Assembly (NCBI GenBank): GCA_965250265.1
Contig: CBDFNO010000014.1
Coordinates: 558,001-622,000 of the forward strand
From: PRS1 sp965250265
GTDB taxonomy: Bacteria; Bacteroidota; Bacteroidia; Flavobacteriales; Flavobacteriaceae
DNA: 64,000 bases
Reading direction: 5' to 3'
Below, one piece after another: positions 45,444-53,874 of this stretch. The notes under the pieces are model-generated. The model saw nothing but the letters and a program-made list of their open reading frames with translations, was not told the DNA's origin and made no database searches. Within the stretch, counting starts at the first letter, position 1, and every line of letters begins with the position of its first letter. The translations under genes were made by a program, and so were the position numbers.

Positions 45444-46720
45444 TTTTGACTTTTAATTCTACCAATCAAATTCACCAACACAAACGTTACAAAGGCTGGT
45501 AATACCCAACCTAATTTATGTTGAGCTAATGGTATAATCTCTTTAATGCCTTCTAAATTTTCAGCAGGAATTAAAAAATCTAAAAAATCTGGAATGCTAA
45601 AAATAAAAGCTACCAAAACTACCGCTCTAAATACTGTTTTAGAGGCAAATTTATCTGATACTACATTCAGTAAAATTAATACAACTGTTAATGGGTAAAT
45701 AAACATAAGTGCTGGAAGTGCCACATTAATAATATAGGTAACATCCATTTGCCCTACTAAAATTCCTAACACACACGAAATAATAGCTGTAATTAAATAA
45801 GCTTTTTGAGATTCTTTAAACAGTCCTTTAAAAAAGTCTGCAGTTCCAACTATAATGCCCACTGCTGTTGTAAAGCATGCTAGGGCTACTAATACACTTA
45901 AAAAGATGGTCCCAATATTTCCTAATGTTTTTATAGATAGTCCTGAAAGTAATTCGGTTCTTGTAATTTCGTTGCTAAATTGTGAGCTGTATAATGCTCC
46001 TACAACTATTAATCCTGCATAAATAATTAACAGTCCTAGCATTGCAATAAATCCTGATTTGGCAATTATGCTTTTTTTGTCTTCAAAAGAAATCTCTCTT
46101 TTTAGCTTATTTAATGAAATAATAACAATTCCTCCAGTAAGTAATCCTGCTAAAGCATCATAGGTTTGATAGCCTTCTAATAATCCACCGATAATTGGTG
46201 CTTCAAAGGTAGAAGGATTCATTATTCCCACAGGTGAAAAAATACCAACTACTATAATTACCAACAAGATTAATACGATAAAAGGTGTAAGATATTTGCC
46301 AAGTATTTGTAATACATTGTTTCTATTCATAACAAACAAAAACACCAAACCAAAATAGATACTACTTGTTAACAGTGAACTCGTTCCAAAAAAAGGTAGT
46401 ATTGCCATTTCGTGAGTTACGGCTGCTGTACGAGGGCAAGGCAAAGCTATAGCAATAGCATAAACACAAATACAAAACACTAAACTAAATAGAGGTGACA
46501 CTTTATTTCCAAAATCCAACATGGTCCCTTGTAATTTTGCATGTGCAAACAATGCAAGTAAGGGAATTATCGTTGCTGAAGTTATAAAACCTAAGGTTAC
46601 AAGCCACCAATCTGGTCCAGAATTAAAGCCTAGCATAGGAGGAAGAATTAAATTACCAGCTCCAAAAAATGCTGCAAATATGGCGAAGCCAAATACAAAT
46701 GTTTCTTTAGATTTATTCAT
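45440..46720 (-). CDS. brnQ: Branched-chain amino acid transport system II carrier protein
   Basis: A 426-residue permease with twelve predicted helices. The N-terminal KETFVFGFAIFAAFFGAGNL and ILPPMLGFNSGPDWW are the family signature. BrnQ/LIVCS carriers import leucine, isoleucine and valine with Na+ or H+. It is a single gene, convergent with pepP (overlap 4 bp) and divergent from the small zinc-knuckle gene. Confidence 0.92.
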   Translation of the reverse strand: MNKSKETFVFGFAIFAAFFGAGNLILPPMLGFNSGPDWWLVTLGFITSATIIPLLALFAHAKLQGTMLDFGNKVSPLFSLVFCICVYAIAIALPCPRTAAVTHEMAILPFFGTSSLLTSSIYFGLVFLFVMNRNNVLQILGKYLTPFIVLILLVIIVVGIFSPVGIMNPSTFEAPIIGGLLEGYQTYDALAGLLTGGIVIISLNKLKREISFEDKKSIIAKSGFIAMLGLLIIYAGLIVVGALYSSQFSNEITRTELLSGLSIKTLGNIGTIFLSVLVALACFTTAVGIIVGTADFFKGLFKESQKAYLITAIISCVLGILVGQMDVTYIINVALPALMFIYPLTVVLILLNVVSDKFASKTVFRAVVLVAFIFSIPDFLDFLIPAENLEGIKEIIPLAQHKLGWVLPAFVTFVLVNLIGRIKSQN

Positions 46721-46920
46721 TTTATTAAAATTATCCTTCGAAGATAACTAAAAGTAAGAAAACACCTAAATGAATCCATAATAGAATAAGAATAAGCAAG
46801 AAAATTATAGATATATATGGTTTTTCTTACTTTTTTATGTATTTCATCGAAAAGATACGTCGTTTTAACGTATTTTATTATTTTTTCACTACGTTTATAT
46901 CACCAATAACCTACTTAATC

Positions 46921-47190
46921 ATGAAAACAACTACTTCTAACTCAACTGGATCAGTTTCAAAAATTTACTGTAACGTTTTTGGACATCAATATGATGTTAC
47001 AAAGAAAGTGACGAAACATGTAAAAGAATACACGTGTAAATGTTGTAAAAAACAATTAACCACAAATAGTAATGGCCATTTAACTGAACTTACTCCAACT
47101 TTTAGAGAAATTAATTCTCTATTAGAACGCATTTACACAAATAGAATGATGCGTTTAAAACAAAAAATGTATACAACAACAGCTGCCTAA
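46921..47190 (+). CDS. Small Cys/His (zinc-knuckle-like) protein, copy 1
   Basis: An 89-residue protein from the ATG at 46921 (an in-frame upstream ATG at 46837 would add an unlikely Phe/Tyr-rich extension). Cys17, His22, His33, Cys39 and Cys42 form the spacing C-x4-H-x10-H-x5-C-x2-C, suggesting a metal site. The middle NGHLTELTPTFREINSLLE is shared with the next gene. Families like this recur in Flavobacteriia, but I know no function. Confidence 0.65.
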   Translation: MKTTTSNSTGSVSKIYCNVFGHQYDVTKKVTKHVKEYTCKCCKKQLTTNSNGHLTELTPTFREINSLLERIYTNRMMRLKQKMYTTTAA

Positions 47191-47440
47191 TATACACTCA
47201 AATTATCTTAATAATTTATAGTATATACAGTAATATATTTCACTTTATTCAGTAAAACCCTCTCTTCTCTTCATGTGAACTACATCGAAGAAAAACACAT
47301 TTTAGCAGATTTCTTGTTTCAAAAAGTTACTTTCAAGGATAAAAACAAGCACTTCAACGATTTACTAAACAGAAGTAATAGCTGTTTAAAAAAATTATTT
47401 TAATTTAAAAACCCCTTTTAACTAACTAAAAGTAAAAAAA

Positions 47441-47665
47441 TTGAAACAGCTTTATTGTTCACTCTTTGGGCATGATTATACAATAACTAAAAATGTTACT
47501 AATCATGTTAAAGAATACATCTGTAAACATTGTAAAGAACAAGTGACTACAAGTGGAAATGGTCACTTAACATTACTCACTCCAAAGTACAAGGAAATAA
47601 ATTCTGAACTAGAAAAAATTCATACTAAGAGGCTCAAACGAAAAATGGTAGTTCTTAATCGTTAA
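47441..47665 (+). CDS. Small Cys/His (zinc-knuckle-like) protein, copy 2
   Basis: A 74-residue paralogue of the preceding small gene, with the same C-x4-H-x10-H-x5-C-x2-C spacing (Cys6, His11, His22, Cys28, Cys31) and shared blocks HVKEYICKHCK and NGHLTLLTPKYKEINSELE. The only possible start is TTG at 47441. It lacks the N-terminal Ser/Thr stretch of copy 1. The 250 bp between the copies carry no gene that I can support. It overlaps the convergent thiL end by 11 bp. Confidence 0.65.
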   Translation: MKQLYCSLFGHDYTITKNVTNHVKEYICKHCKEQVTTSGNGHLTLLTPKYKEINSELEKIHTKRLKRKMVVLNR

Positions 47666-48701
47666 GCGCATTCCAGCCTTGTGCTGTAATAGGGATTTTA
47701 GTTTCTGCTCTGGTAACAAGATGCATTCCTGTACTATCTTCAGTCACATAACCAATAACAGTTAAGTTAGGATTTGCTTTAATTTTTGGATAATCCTCTT
47801 GTGATATCGTCATTAATAGTTCGTAATCTTCTCCGCCATTTAAGGCAATTGTAGTACTATCTATATTAAATTCTTCACAAGTAGAAATTACTTGAGGATC
47901 AAGTGGTATTTTGTTTTCATATAAATCACATCCTACTTTGCTTTGCTTACATAAATGCATAACTTCGGAAGATAATCCATCGCTGATATCTATCATAGCT
48001 GTTGGTTTAACCTTCAAATCTTTTAGGAGTTTTACTATATCTTTTCTTGCCTCTGGTTTTAATTGACGTTCAATAATGTATGAATATTGATCTAAATCTG
48101 GTTGATTTTTTGGATTCACTTTAAAGACTTCTTTTTCTCTTTCTAACACTTGCAATCCCAAGTAAGCTGCTCCTAAATCTCCAGTAACAACAAGTAAATC
48201 GCTAGGTTTCGCTCCTTCTCTATAAACTACATCTTCTTTATTAACTTCTCCTATTGCTGTTACCGAAATTAGTAATCCAGATGAAGAAGAGCATGTATCT
48301 CCTCCTATAACATCAATATTATAGATACTTGCTGCAGTTTCTATTCCTGCATATAAATCTTCAAGAGCCTCTAAAGGAAATCTATTAGAAACAGCAATTG
48401 AAACAGTGATTTGTGATGCTTCGGCATTCATTGCGTACACATCAGATAAATTTACAATTACTGCTTTATAACCTAAATGTTTTAAAGGCATATAGCTTAA
48501 ATCAAAATGAACGCCTTCAACTAGCAAATCGGTAGTTACTACAATTTGTTTAGTATTCTGTTCTAAAACTGCAGCATCATCACCAATACTTTTTATAGTC
48601 GATTTACGTTTTATTTTAAATGCTTTGGTAAGATGTTCAATAAGACCGAATTCTCCTAATTCACTTAATGGTGTACGTTGTTGATTTTTGTCTTCTATCA
48701 T
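47655..48701 (-). CDS. thiL: Thiamine-phosphate kinase
   Basis: A 348-residue AIR-synthase-fold kinase that turns thiamine phosphate into the cofactor thiamine diphosphate. Conserved blocks are LGEFGLIEHLTK, SIGDDAAVL with metal-binding Asp pair, TTDLLVEGVHFDL, VNLSDVYAMNAEA, VIGGDTCSS and TAMIDISDGLSSE, with GGEDYELL near the end. The start at 48701 is chosen because homologues begin here and a perfect promoter lies only 4 nt upstream; an in-frame ATG at 48755 would lie upstream of that promoter. Confidence 0.92.
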   Translation of the reverse strand: MIEDKNQQRTPLSELGEFGLIEHLTKAFKIKRKSTIKSIGDDAAVLEQNTKQIVVTTDLLVEGVHFDLSYMPLKHLGYKAVIVNLSDVYAMNAEASQITVSIAVSNRFPLEALEDLYAGIETAASIYNIDVIGGDTCSSSSGLLISVTAIGEVNKEDVVYREGAKPSDLLVVTGDLGAAYLGLQVLEREKEVFKVNPKNQPDLDQYSYIIERQLKPEARKDIVKLLKDLKVKPTAMIDISDGLSSEVMHLCKQSKVGCDLYENKIPLDPQVISTCEEFNIDSTTIALNGGEDYELLMTISQEDYPKIKANPNLTVIGYVTEDSTGMHLVTRAETKIPITAQGWNALND

Positions 48702-48705
48702 TGTG

Positions 48706-48736
48706 CAAAAATAGTGTCCTTTTTGAATTTTGCCAA
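48706..48736 (-). promoter_or_regulatory. Leaderless promoter of thiL
   Basis: On the minus strand TTG (48736-48734), 20 bp, then TATTTTTG (48713-48706), CACA and ATG. Both elements and their spacing match the Bacteroidetes consensus, so transcription must start at or next to the start codon. Confidence 0.7.
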
Positions 48737-48762
48737 TAAAAATATTAAATTGCAATAAAAAA

Positions 48763-50226
48763 ATGAAAAAGTTTAACCTACTAATAAAAGCGTTTGTGCT
48801 AATTACAATCCTTGCTATTTTTTCTAATTGTTCAGATGAAGAAGTAACTGTTACTATAATTCCAGATACTGACGTTGATGGCGTTTTAGATAATATAGAT
48901 AATTGCCCGTCAATTTCTAATGAAGATCAAGCTGATATTGACAACGATGAGATTGGTGATGTTTGTGATGATGATAACGATAATGATGGCGTTTTAGATG
49001 AAGCTGACAATTGTCCTTTAATAGCAAATCCAGATCAATCTGATATTGATAACGATGGGATTGGAGATGTTTGTGACGATTCTAGCGTATTGGCTCCATT
49101 ATTTCCTTGCGAAAATGGTTTTGCTGACATCTATCCGTGTAACGATTACGATTTAATGTCACACATTTCAATTACTGATTTAGGAGGAACTTCTGGTAAC
49201 GATTCTTGGGGTTGGACGGATTCCACAACTGGAAAAGAATACGCATTAATTGGGACAAATACGGGATCAGCTTTTGTTGATATTTCAAATCCGATAGAAC
49301 CTTTACTTTTAGGCACACTCCCAACAGCAACCATAAATAATTTATGGAGAGATATTAAAGTATATAATGATCATGCTTTTATAGTTGCCGATAATGCTGG
49401 TGCACACGGGATGCAGATTTTCGATTTATCGCGATTAAGAAATGTAGCAAATCCTCCAGAAATTTTTGTTTCTGATGCTCTTTATTCTGATGTAGGCAGT
49501 TGCCATAATATTGTTATTAATGAAACTAAAGCCATTGCTTATTTGGTTGGATGCGACACGTTTGGAGGAGGGCCAAATTTTGTTGATATTTCAAGCCCTA
49601 TAAATCCTGTAAGCCTTGGAGGATATTCGGCAGCTGGATACTCTCATGACGCACAAGTAGTAACTTATAATGGTCCAGATACAGATTATACAGGACGTGA
49701 AATATATATTGGCAGCAATGGCAATAATGATATGGTAGTTATTTTAGATGTTACTGATAAAAATAATGTTATAAACATTAGTAGTTTCTCATATCCGCAA
49801 ACATCATATGCTCATCAAGGATGGTTTACAGAAGATTTTCGTCATTTTATTTTAGGAGATGAAGGTGACGAGCTCACTTTTGGCTTCAATACTAAAACAT
49901 TAGTATTTGATTTTAGTGACTTGGATAACCCTATTTTATCATCAACATATTCAGGACCAACCTTAGCCATCGATCATAATGGTTATGTTAAAGGAAGTAA
50001 ATATTATTTAGCTAACTATAGAGCCGGATTAAGAGTCCTTGATATTACTAATATCGCAGCTTCAACTAATTCAATGGTAGAAATTGGTTATTTTGACACC
50101 TATCCTTCAAGCGATAGTGCGAACTTTAGTGGAGTATGGAGTGTTTATCCATATTTTGCAAGTGGAAATATTATTATTAGTGATATTAATAGTGGTCTAT
50201 TTGTTGTTAGAAAAAGTGATTTATAA
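48763..50226 (+). CDS. Choice-of-anchor B lipoprotein with thrombospondin-3 repeats
   Basis: A 487-residue lipoprotein from the ATG at 48763 (leader to lipobox IFSNC). Two thrombospondin type 3 calcium-binding repeats follow (about 30-110; DTDVDGVLDNIDNCP and DNDNDGVLDEADNCP, each closed by IGDVCDD). The rest is a choice-of-anchor B/LVIVD propeller (SHISITDLGGTSGNDSWGW, AYAHQGWFTEDFRHFILGDE-type blades). It is first in a four-gene run ending with MbnP- and MbnH-like genes, 12 bp ahead of the next. Its promoter overlaps that of the divergent thiL. Confidence 0.85.
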   Translation: MKKFNLLIKAFVLITILAIFSNCSDEEVTVTIIPDTDVDGVLDNIDNCPSISNEDQADIDNDEIGDVCDDDNDNDGVLDEADNCPLIANPDQSDIDNDGIGDVCDDSSVLAPLFPCENGFADIYPCNDYDLMSHISITDLGGTSGNDSWGWTDSTTGKEYALIGTNTGSAFVDISNPIEPLLLGTLPTATINNLWRDIKVYNDHAFIVADNAGAHGMQIFDLSRLRNVANPPEIFVSDALYSDVGSCHNIVINETKAIAYLVGCDTFGGGPNFVDISSPINPVSLGGYSAAGYSHDAQVVTYNGPDTDYTGREIYIGSNGNNDMVVILDVTDKNNVINISSFSYPQTSYAHQGWFTEDFRHFILGDEGDELTFGFNTKTLVFDFSDLDNPILSSTYSGPTLAIDHNGYVKGSKYYLANYRAGLRVLDITNIAASTNSMVEIGYFDTYPSSDSANFSGVWSVYPYFASGNIIISDINSGLFVVRKSDL

Positions 50227-50238
50227 CCATTTTGTACT

Positions 50239-51582
50239 ATGAAAAAAAGAAAATACATAATTGTACTATGTGTTTTACCAGTTTTTGCTTTGGTTTTTAA
50301 TTGCTCTTCTGATGATAGTCAAAAGCCAACTTCTTCACAAGGAAACATAGAAACTATTAAGACATATGGAGGCTCCAAGAATGAAAGCGGGCAATCTGTC
50401 ATACAAACATCCGATGGTGGTTATGCAGTTTTGGGACATACGCAAAGTATAGATGGTGATATTTCAGATAAGTTAAACGAAAACTTTGATTATTGGCTTT
50501 TAAAATTTGATGCCGAAAACAACCTTCAATGGGATAAAACTTATGGTGGTTCTGGAGACGATAGAGGAAACAGCATTATTCAAACTCAAGATAATGGATA
50601 TGTCATTATTGGTTTTACTCAAAGTAGTGATCAAGATGTAACGAATAATGCAGGGGCTCAAGATTATTGGATTGCTAAACTTGATGTTTCTGGCAATATC
50701 CTTTGGCAAAAATCTTTTGGGTATTCAGGAATAGACATAGGAATTACACTCCTACAAACAAATGATAATGGTTATTTTATAACTGGTGTTCTTGACGTAA
50801 CTGCTTCAGGAGGTTTAGGAAATAGTCGCAATTATCAACGTCATGCTGGAGGTGATTATTGGGCATTAAAACTTAATAGTATTGGCGAATTGCAATGGAG
50901 TCGATATTTTGGAGGTTCATTTACAGACACCCCTTATGATGCTATTCAAACATTAGATAACGGATTTATAATTATTGGCTCATCCGATAGTGACGATGTT
51001 GATATTACAGGAAATAAAGGGGCTTATGACTTTTGGATTATTAAAATATCACAAACTGGAGAATTAATTTGGGAAAAATCATTTGGTGGTTCCGAAATTG
51101 ACGAAGCCCATGCCATTGTTAATTCTGGTGATGGAAATTACATCATCGCTGGAGATACACGAAGTAGTGATTTAGACGTTTCTGAAAATAATGGCGCAGC
51201 CGATTTATGGATTATTAAAATATCACAAACTGGAGAACTAATATGGGAAAAAACATTTGGTGGTAGCAGTTTTGATGTGGCTAGAGCATTATCAAAAACT
51301 CAAGATAATGGCTTTCTAATTGTTGGTAGTTCAAGAAGTTTGGATGGTGATGTTACTGCAAATCAAGGACAAAATGATGCATGGGTTTTAAAAGTAGATA
51401 GCAATGCTGTTATAGAATGGCAAAAAACTATAGGAGGATCAAATATTGATTTTGCATATAATGCAGCAGTACTCAGTAATGGCGCAATTGTTGTTGTTGG
51501 TGAATCAAGCAGTTCAGATTTTGATATTTTAGAGAACAAAGGGTTTACAGACTTGTTGTTAATAAAATTAAATGAAAATTAA
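50239..51582 (+). CDS. Repeat-built surface lipoprotein (propeller-like)
   Basis: A 447-residue lipoprotein (lipobox near VFNCSSDDSQ) made of seven to eight repeats of about 50-60 residues, with the pattern TYGGSGDDRGNSIIQTQDNG, YVIIGFTQSSDQDVTNNAG, then DYWIAKLDVSGNILWQKSFG. Two repeats share a long identical stretch (WIIKISQTGELIWEK, at 51035 and 51207), which points to recent duplication. The fold is probably a beta-propeller. Function unknown. It is second gene in the MbnP/MbnH operon; its stop codon is immediately followed by the next ATG. Confidence 0.78.
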   Translation: MKKRKYIIVLCVLPVFALVFNCSSDDSQKPTSSQGNIETIKTYGGSKNESGQSVIQTSDGGYAVLGHTQSIDGDISDKLNENFDYWLLKFDAENNLQWDKTYGGSGDDRGNSIIQTQDNGYVIIGFTQSSDQDVTNNAGAQDYWIAKLDVSGNILWQKSFGYSGIDIGITLLQTNDNGYFITGVLDVTASGGLGNSRNYQRHAGGDYWALKLNSIGELQWSRYFGGSFTDTPYDAIQTLDNGFIIIGSSDSDDVDITGNKGAYDFWIIKISQTGELIWEKSFGGSEIDEAHAIVNSGDGNYIIAGDTRSSDLDVSENNGAADLWIIKISQTGELIWEKTFGGSSFDVARALSKTQDNGFLIVGSSRSLDGDVTANQGQNDAWVLKVDSNAVIEWQKTIGGSNIDFAYNAAVLSNGAIVVVGESSSSDFDILENKGFTDLLLIKLNEN

Positions 51583-52350
51583 ATGATGAAGCGAATCTTC
51601 TCAATAGTTTTAATATGCCTGTTATTTGCTTCCTGCAGCGAAGACAAAGATGATGTAACAACTACTATTAACATCACTTTCAATTTCACTCATAACTGGG
51701 AGGGCACTTTTATAACTAATACTAATTTTAACACAATTCAGTATACTAATGCCAATGGCGAAGCATTAAGTATTGAAAAATTAAGGTATTTAATTTCAAA
51801 TATTACATTTCATAAGTTAAATGGAGAAACAATTGTAATTGAAGGTTATAACCTCGTTGATGTTACCAATAACGAAAACATGTTGTTTATGCCCGCAGAA
51901 GAAATTCAAGCAGAATCTTATAGCAATGTATCTTTTACTTTTGGTTTTAATAATGATGATAACTATCAAAATTATCTAGATTTAAACTCGGCTTCCTGGA
52001 ATGTTCCAATGGCTCTTGGCGGAGGTTATCACTTTATGCAACTTGAAGGAAAATTTATTGATAATACAACAACTGAAACAGGATATGCCTATCACACCAT
52101 AAGAGCTGTAGACAATTCTGGATCAGAATTAGTGTTTCAAGACACTTTTTTTACAGTTAATTTAGGTGAAGTAACGCTCACAAACAATGCGACTTTTGAA
52201 GTTAAAATGAATATTGCCGAATGGTTTAAAACACCAAATCAATGGAATTTAAATGCCCTAAATAATATGCTAATGCCTAACTTTAACGCTCAAGTTATGA
52301 TGCACGACAATGGTCAAAATGTATTTAGCTTAGGTGAGGTTACCCAATAA
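51583..52350 (+). CDS. MbnP-like copper-binding lipoprotein
   Basis: A 255-residue lipoprotein (LLFASCSED) whose sequence follows the MbnP family of Bacteroidota. The recognised blocks are ITFNFTHNWEGTFI, ALSIEKLRYLISNITFHK, FGFNNDDNYQNYLDLNSAS, GGGYHFMQLEGKF and NFNAQVMMHDNGQNVF. In methanotrophs MbnP binds Cu(I) and has a Trp turned into kynurenine by the di-heme enzyme MbnH. Candidate Trp residues here are in HNWEG, ASWNV, AEWFK and QWNLN. It starts at the base after the upstream stop and is followed by the MbnH-like gene. Confidence 0.85.
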   Translation: MMKRIFSIVLICLLFASCSEDKDDVTTTINITFNFTHNWEGTFITNTNFNTIQYTNANGEALSIEKLRYLISNITFHKLNGETIVIEGYNLVDVTNNENMLFMPAEEIQAESYSNVSFTFGFNNDDNYQNYLDLNSASWNVPMALGGGYHFMQLEGKFIDNTTTETGYAYHTIRAVDNSGSELVFQDTFFTVNLGEVTLTNNATFEVKMNIAEWFKTPNQWNLNALNNMLMPNFNAQVMMHDNGQNVFSLGEVTQ

Positions 52351-52360
52351 ACAAGGTTTT

Positions 52361-53428
52361 TTGAAAAAATGCTTTTTACATATAAGTTATTTCCTTGTTT
52401 TTATTTGCGTGTCATGCTCAGATGAAAACTTTGAACAATATGTTTCAACCCCAAGTCCTTTACAAATTCCTCAATTGTTTGAAGATAATATCCTTCCTCC
52501 CTTAATTCCAATAAATAATCCTCAAACTGTTGAAGGTATAGCACTAGGTAAAAAACTATTTTTTGACCCTATATTGTCTGGAGATAATACGCAAGCCTGT
52601 GCAGATTGCCATGCTCCTCAAAACGCCTTTACAGATCCTGAAAGGTTTAGCGATGGTATAGATGGATCTTTAGGGAATCGAAACTCAATGCCTTTATTTA
52701 ATTTGGCTTGGAACTATAATGAAAATTTTTTTTGGGACGGTCGTGTTTTTAGTTTGGAGCATCAAGCGTTTCAACCTGTTACAAACCCCATAGAAATGAA
52801 TGCAACTTGGGAAAATGTGAGCACAAAATTACAGCAGGAAGCAGAGTACCCATTACTTTTTCAACAAGCATTTGGAAGTTCAATTATAGATTCTACTTTA
52901 ATTACAAAAGCGATTGCACAATTTGAACGCACTTTAATTTCAGCAAACTCAAGATTCGATAAGCATTTATTAGGAAAATTAACACTTACTACTGAAGAGC
53001 TGGAAGGCTTTAATGTCTTTATGGACGAAACCAAAGGTGATTGCTTTCACTGTCATGGCAATGCCAACAATCCATTATGGACAGATAATATTTTTCATAA
53101 CAATGGATTAGACCAAATAATTACAGATCCTGGTTTAAGTGCGGTTACGGGAGATCCAGCTGATAATGGCAAATTTAAATCCCCTTCATTACGCAATCTT
53201 GCCTTTACTGCACCTTATATGCATGACGGTAGATTCAATACACTCGATGAAGTTATTAATCATTATAGTGATGGATTACAAAATTCACCTACTATTGACC
53301 CTTTAATGAAAAAAGTGGCACAAGGTGGTGTACATTTAACCACACAAGATAAAACCAATTTAAAAGCATTTCTGTTATCCCTTTCAGATCAAGAGTTTAC
53401 GACCAATCCAAGCTTCCAAAACCAATAG
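52361..53428 (+). CDS. MbnH-like di-heme cytochrome c peroxidase family protein
   Basis: A 355-residue lipoprotein-like protein starting at TTG (52361), which gives the leader KKCFLHISYFLVFICVSC; a GTG at 52334 is the alternative. Two c-type heme sites, CADCH (about 81-85) and CFHCH (about 228-232), and the block SLRNLAFTAPYMHDGRF place it in the MauG/cytochrome c peroxidase family. With an MbnP-like gene directly before it, the MbnH role (oxidising a Trp of its partner) is the best guess. There is 10 bp between the genes, so they are co-translated. Confidence 0.85.
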   Translation: MKKCFLHISYFLVFICVSCSDENFEQYVSTPSPLQIPQLFEDNILPPLIPINNPQTVEGIALGKKLFFDPILSGDNTQACADCHAPQNAFTDPERFSDGIDGSLGNRNSMPLFNLAWNYNENFFWDGRVFSLEHQAFQPVTNPIEMNATWENVSTKLQQEAEYPLLFQQAFGSSIIDSTLITKAIAQFERTLISANSRFDKHLLGKLTLTTEELEGFNVFMDETKGDCFHCHGNANNPLWTDNIFHNNGLDQIITDPGLSAVTGDPADNGKFKSPSLRNLAFTAPYMHDGRFNTLDEVINHYSDGLQNSPTIDPLMKKVAQGGVHLTTQDKTNLKAFLLSLSDQEFTTNPSFQNQ

Positions 53429-53493
53429 TAAAAACCTATCAAACCATTTGTTAATATAATGTAAGGATTTATGGTAAAACACCACTTAAATTG

Positions 53494-53501
53494 TATATTT
53501 G
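53494..53501 (+). promoter_or_regulatory. -7 box before the SUF cluster
   Basis: TATATTTG matches TAnnTTTG in full, 33 bp before the IscA-type gene. The -33 position 20 bp upstream reads ATGG rather than TTTG, a weak match. No obvious regulator site is seen next to it. Confidence 0.5.
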
Positions 53502-53534
53502 CACACTATTTAGAAGTAATCTATATAAGGGTTT

Positions 53535-53864
53535 ATGATTAAAGTTTCAAAAATAGCCAAAATTAAAGTAATTGAGCTTATGGATGATGAAGGCTACAAT
53601 TATAAAACCGACTTTGTTAGAGTTGGAGTTAAGAGTGGTGGTTGCTCTGGTTTATCTTATGATTTAAAATTTGATAATGAAAAGGAGGAAGAAGATAAAG
53701 TATTTGAAGACAATGGCGTTAAGATTATTGTAGATAAAAAAAGCTTTTTGTACTTAATAGGAACTACTCTCGAATATTCTGGAGGTTTAAACGGAACAGG
53801 TTTCGTTTTTAATAATCCTAACGCTAATCGCACTTGCGGTTGTGGAGAAAGTTTCTCTTTATAA
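53535..53864 (+). CDS. HesB/IscA-type iron-sulfur carrier (SufA role)
   Basis: A 109-residue A-type carrier that receives and hands on Fe-S clusters. The three conserved Cys are Cys37 in GGCSGLSY and Cys101 and Cys103 in TCGCGES. Standard length for IscA/SufA. It opens the SUF cluster, with sufB starting 10 bp later. I leave the symbol blank because sufA and iscA cannot be told apart by sequence alone. Confidence 0.9.
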   Translation: MIKVSKIAKIKVIELMDDEGYNYKTDFVRVGVKSGGCSGLSYDLKFDNEKEEEDKVFEDNGVKIIVDKKSFLYLIGTTLEYSGGLNGTGFVFNNPNANRTCGCGESFSL

Positions 53865-53874
53865 TTTTAATACA

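Noticed and set aside
46837..46920. N-terminal extension of the first small Cys/His protein
   Set aside because: The extra residues are Phe/Tyr/Ile-rich, absent from the paralogue, and a good ATG lies at 46921.
47191..47440. A third small Cys/His gene between the twins
   Set aside because: No frame carries the Cys/His spacing or the NGHLT block.
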